Shown here one piece after another: positions 63,994 through 64,000 of a DNA stretch of 64,000 bases (the stretch's first letter is position 1; each line of letters begins with the position of its first letter). A program made the translations under genes and the position numbers. The DNA comes from Paenibacillus swuensis (GTDB taxonomy: Bacteria > Bacillota > Bacilli > Paenibacillales > DY6). The stretch spans positions 3,810,501 through 3,874,500 of the forward strand of contig NZ_CP011388.1 in the NCBI RefSeq assembly GCF_001644605.1, given 5' to 3'. The notes under the pieces were generated by a model that saw nothing but the letters and a program-made list of their open reading frames with translations, did not search any database and was not told the origin of the DNA.

Positions 63994-64000
63994 ATGAATC
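63994..64000 (+). CDS. Start of a gene cut by the window edge
   Basis: AGGGGGA (63980-63986) lies 7 bases before an ATG at 63994. Only the first two codons are in the window, so nothing can be said of the product. Confidence 0.35.

Overview
The window is a chromosomal segment of a spore-forming, low-to-mid GC Gram-positive bacterium, most likely Paenibacillaceae (Paenibacillus or a close relative). This rests on strong GGAGG ribosome-binding sites, a T-box leader, a tgl spore transglutaminase, a gerA-type germinant receptor operon, a menaquinol oxidase operon, AdaA, YeeI and coproporphyrinogen oxidase. No rRNA, tRNA, CRISPR array or intact prophage was found. Most genes are ordinary chromosomal genes separated by clear intrinsic terminators.

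Layout. 0-5.5 kb: an unrecognised 405-residue protein, a YetF-type (DUF421) membrane protein and a large SWIM/SNF2 helicase. 5.6-16.6 kb: a VOC protein, a tail-spike-like protein with 16 SHAEG repeats and a G2 self-cleaving domain, tkt-tal, a LysR regulator, cgoX, rlmN, an M29 aminopeptidase, an M23 peptidase and a small unknown. 16.7-22.7 kb: an MFS exporter divergent from a tyrosine recombinase, manganese catalase, a ClpP paralogue divergent from a small sigma factor, a GlsB-type protein and an AraC regulator. 23-28 kb: an SsuD-like flavin monooxygenase followed by a sugar-type ABC importer, facing a flavin reductase; this looks like an organosulfonate (possibly sulfosugar) scavenging locus. 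28-37 kb: adaA, nhaC, tgl, yeeI, a GntR/enolase-superfamily pair, a PhyH dioxygenase with its AraC neighbour, a GNAT protein and an aldo/keto reductase. 37-45.6 kb: a beta-rich, possibly spore-surface protein, gerA/B/C and qoxABCD. 45.7-50.6 kb: mqo, a T-box-leuA unit, DUF4180 and a nitroreductase. 50.7-57 kb: a MocR regulator, a scar made of gene fragments, dacF, a sulfatase and an NDH-2-like flavoprotein. 57-64 kb: SDR/TetR, an aldo/keto reductase, then an AT-rich decaying accessory region with repeated hairpin elements, a MerR-like regulator with an unknown partner, a broken clpP, a frameshifted sigma gene and a VOC protein.

Most interesting. (1) The SsuD-like operon and the sulfatase gene, 32 kb apart and on opposite strands, both appear to have terminator-containing 5' leaders. 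Each leader carries the same 16-base core GACCAGANNACTGGAG immediately before the terminator. I recognise no known riboswitch class, so this could be an undescribed attenuator controlling sulfur scavenging. (2) Three copies of a long-hairpin element lie at 57.3, 60.2 and 62.1 kb, with changed but still pairing arms; two of them flank the MerR/unknown/clpP-fragment module. (3) The spacer before dacF is built from the 3' end of a second sulfatase gene joined to the 5' end of a second MocR gene. (4) The manganese catalase gene seems to use an ATT start codon.
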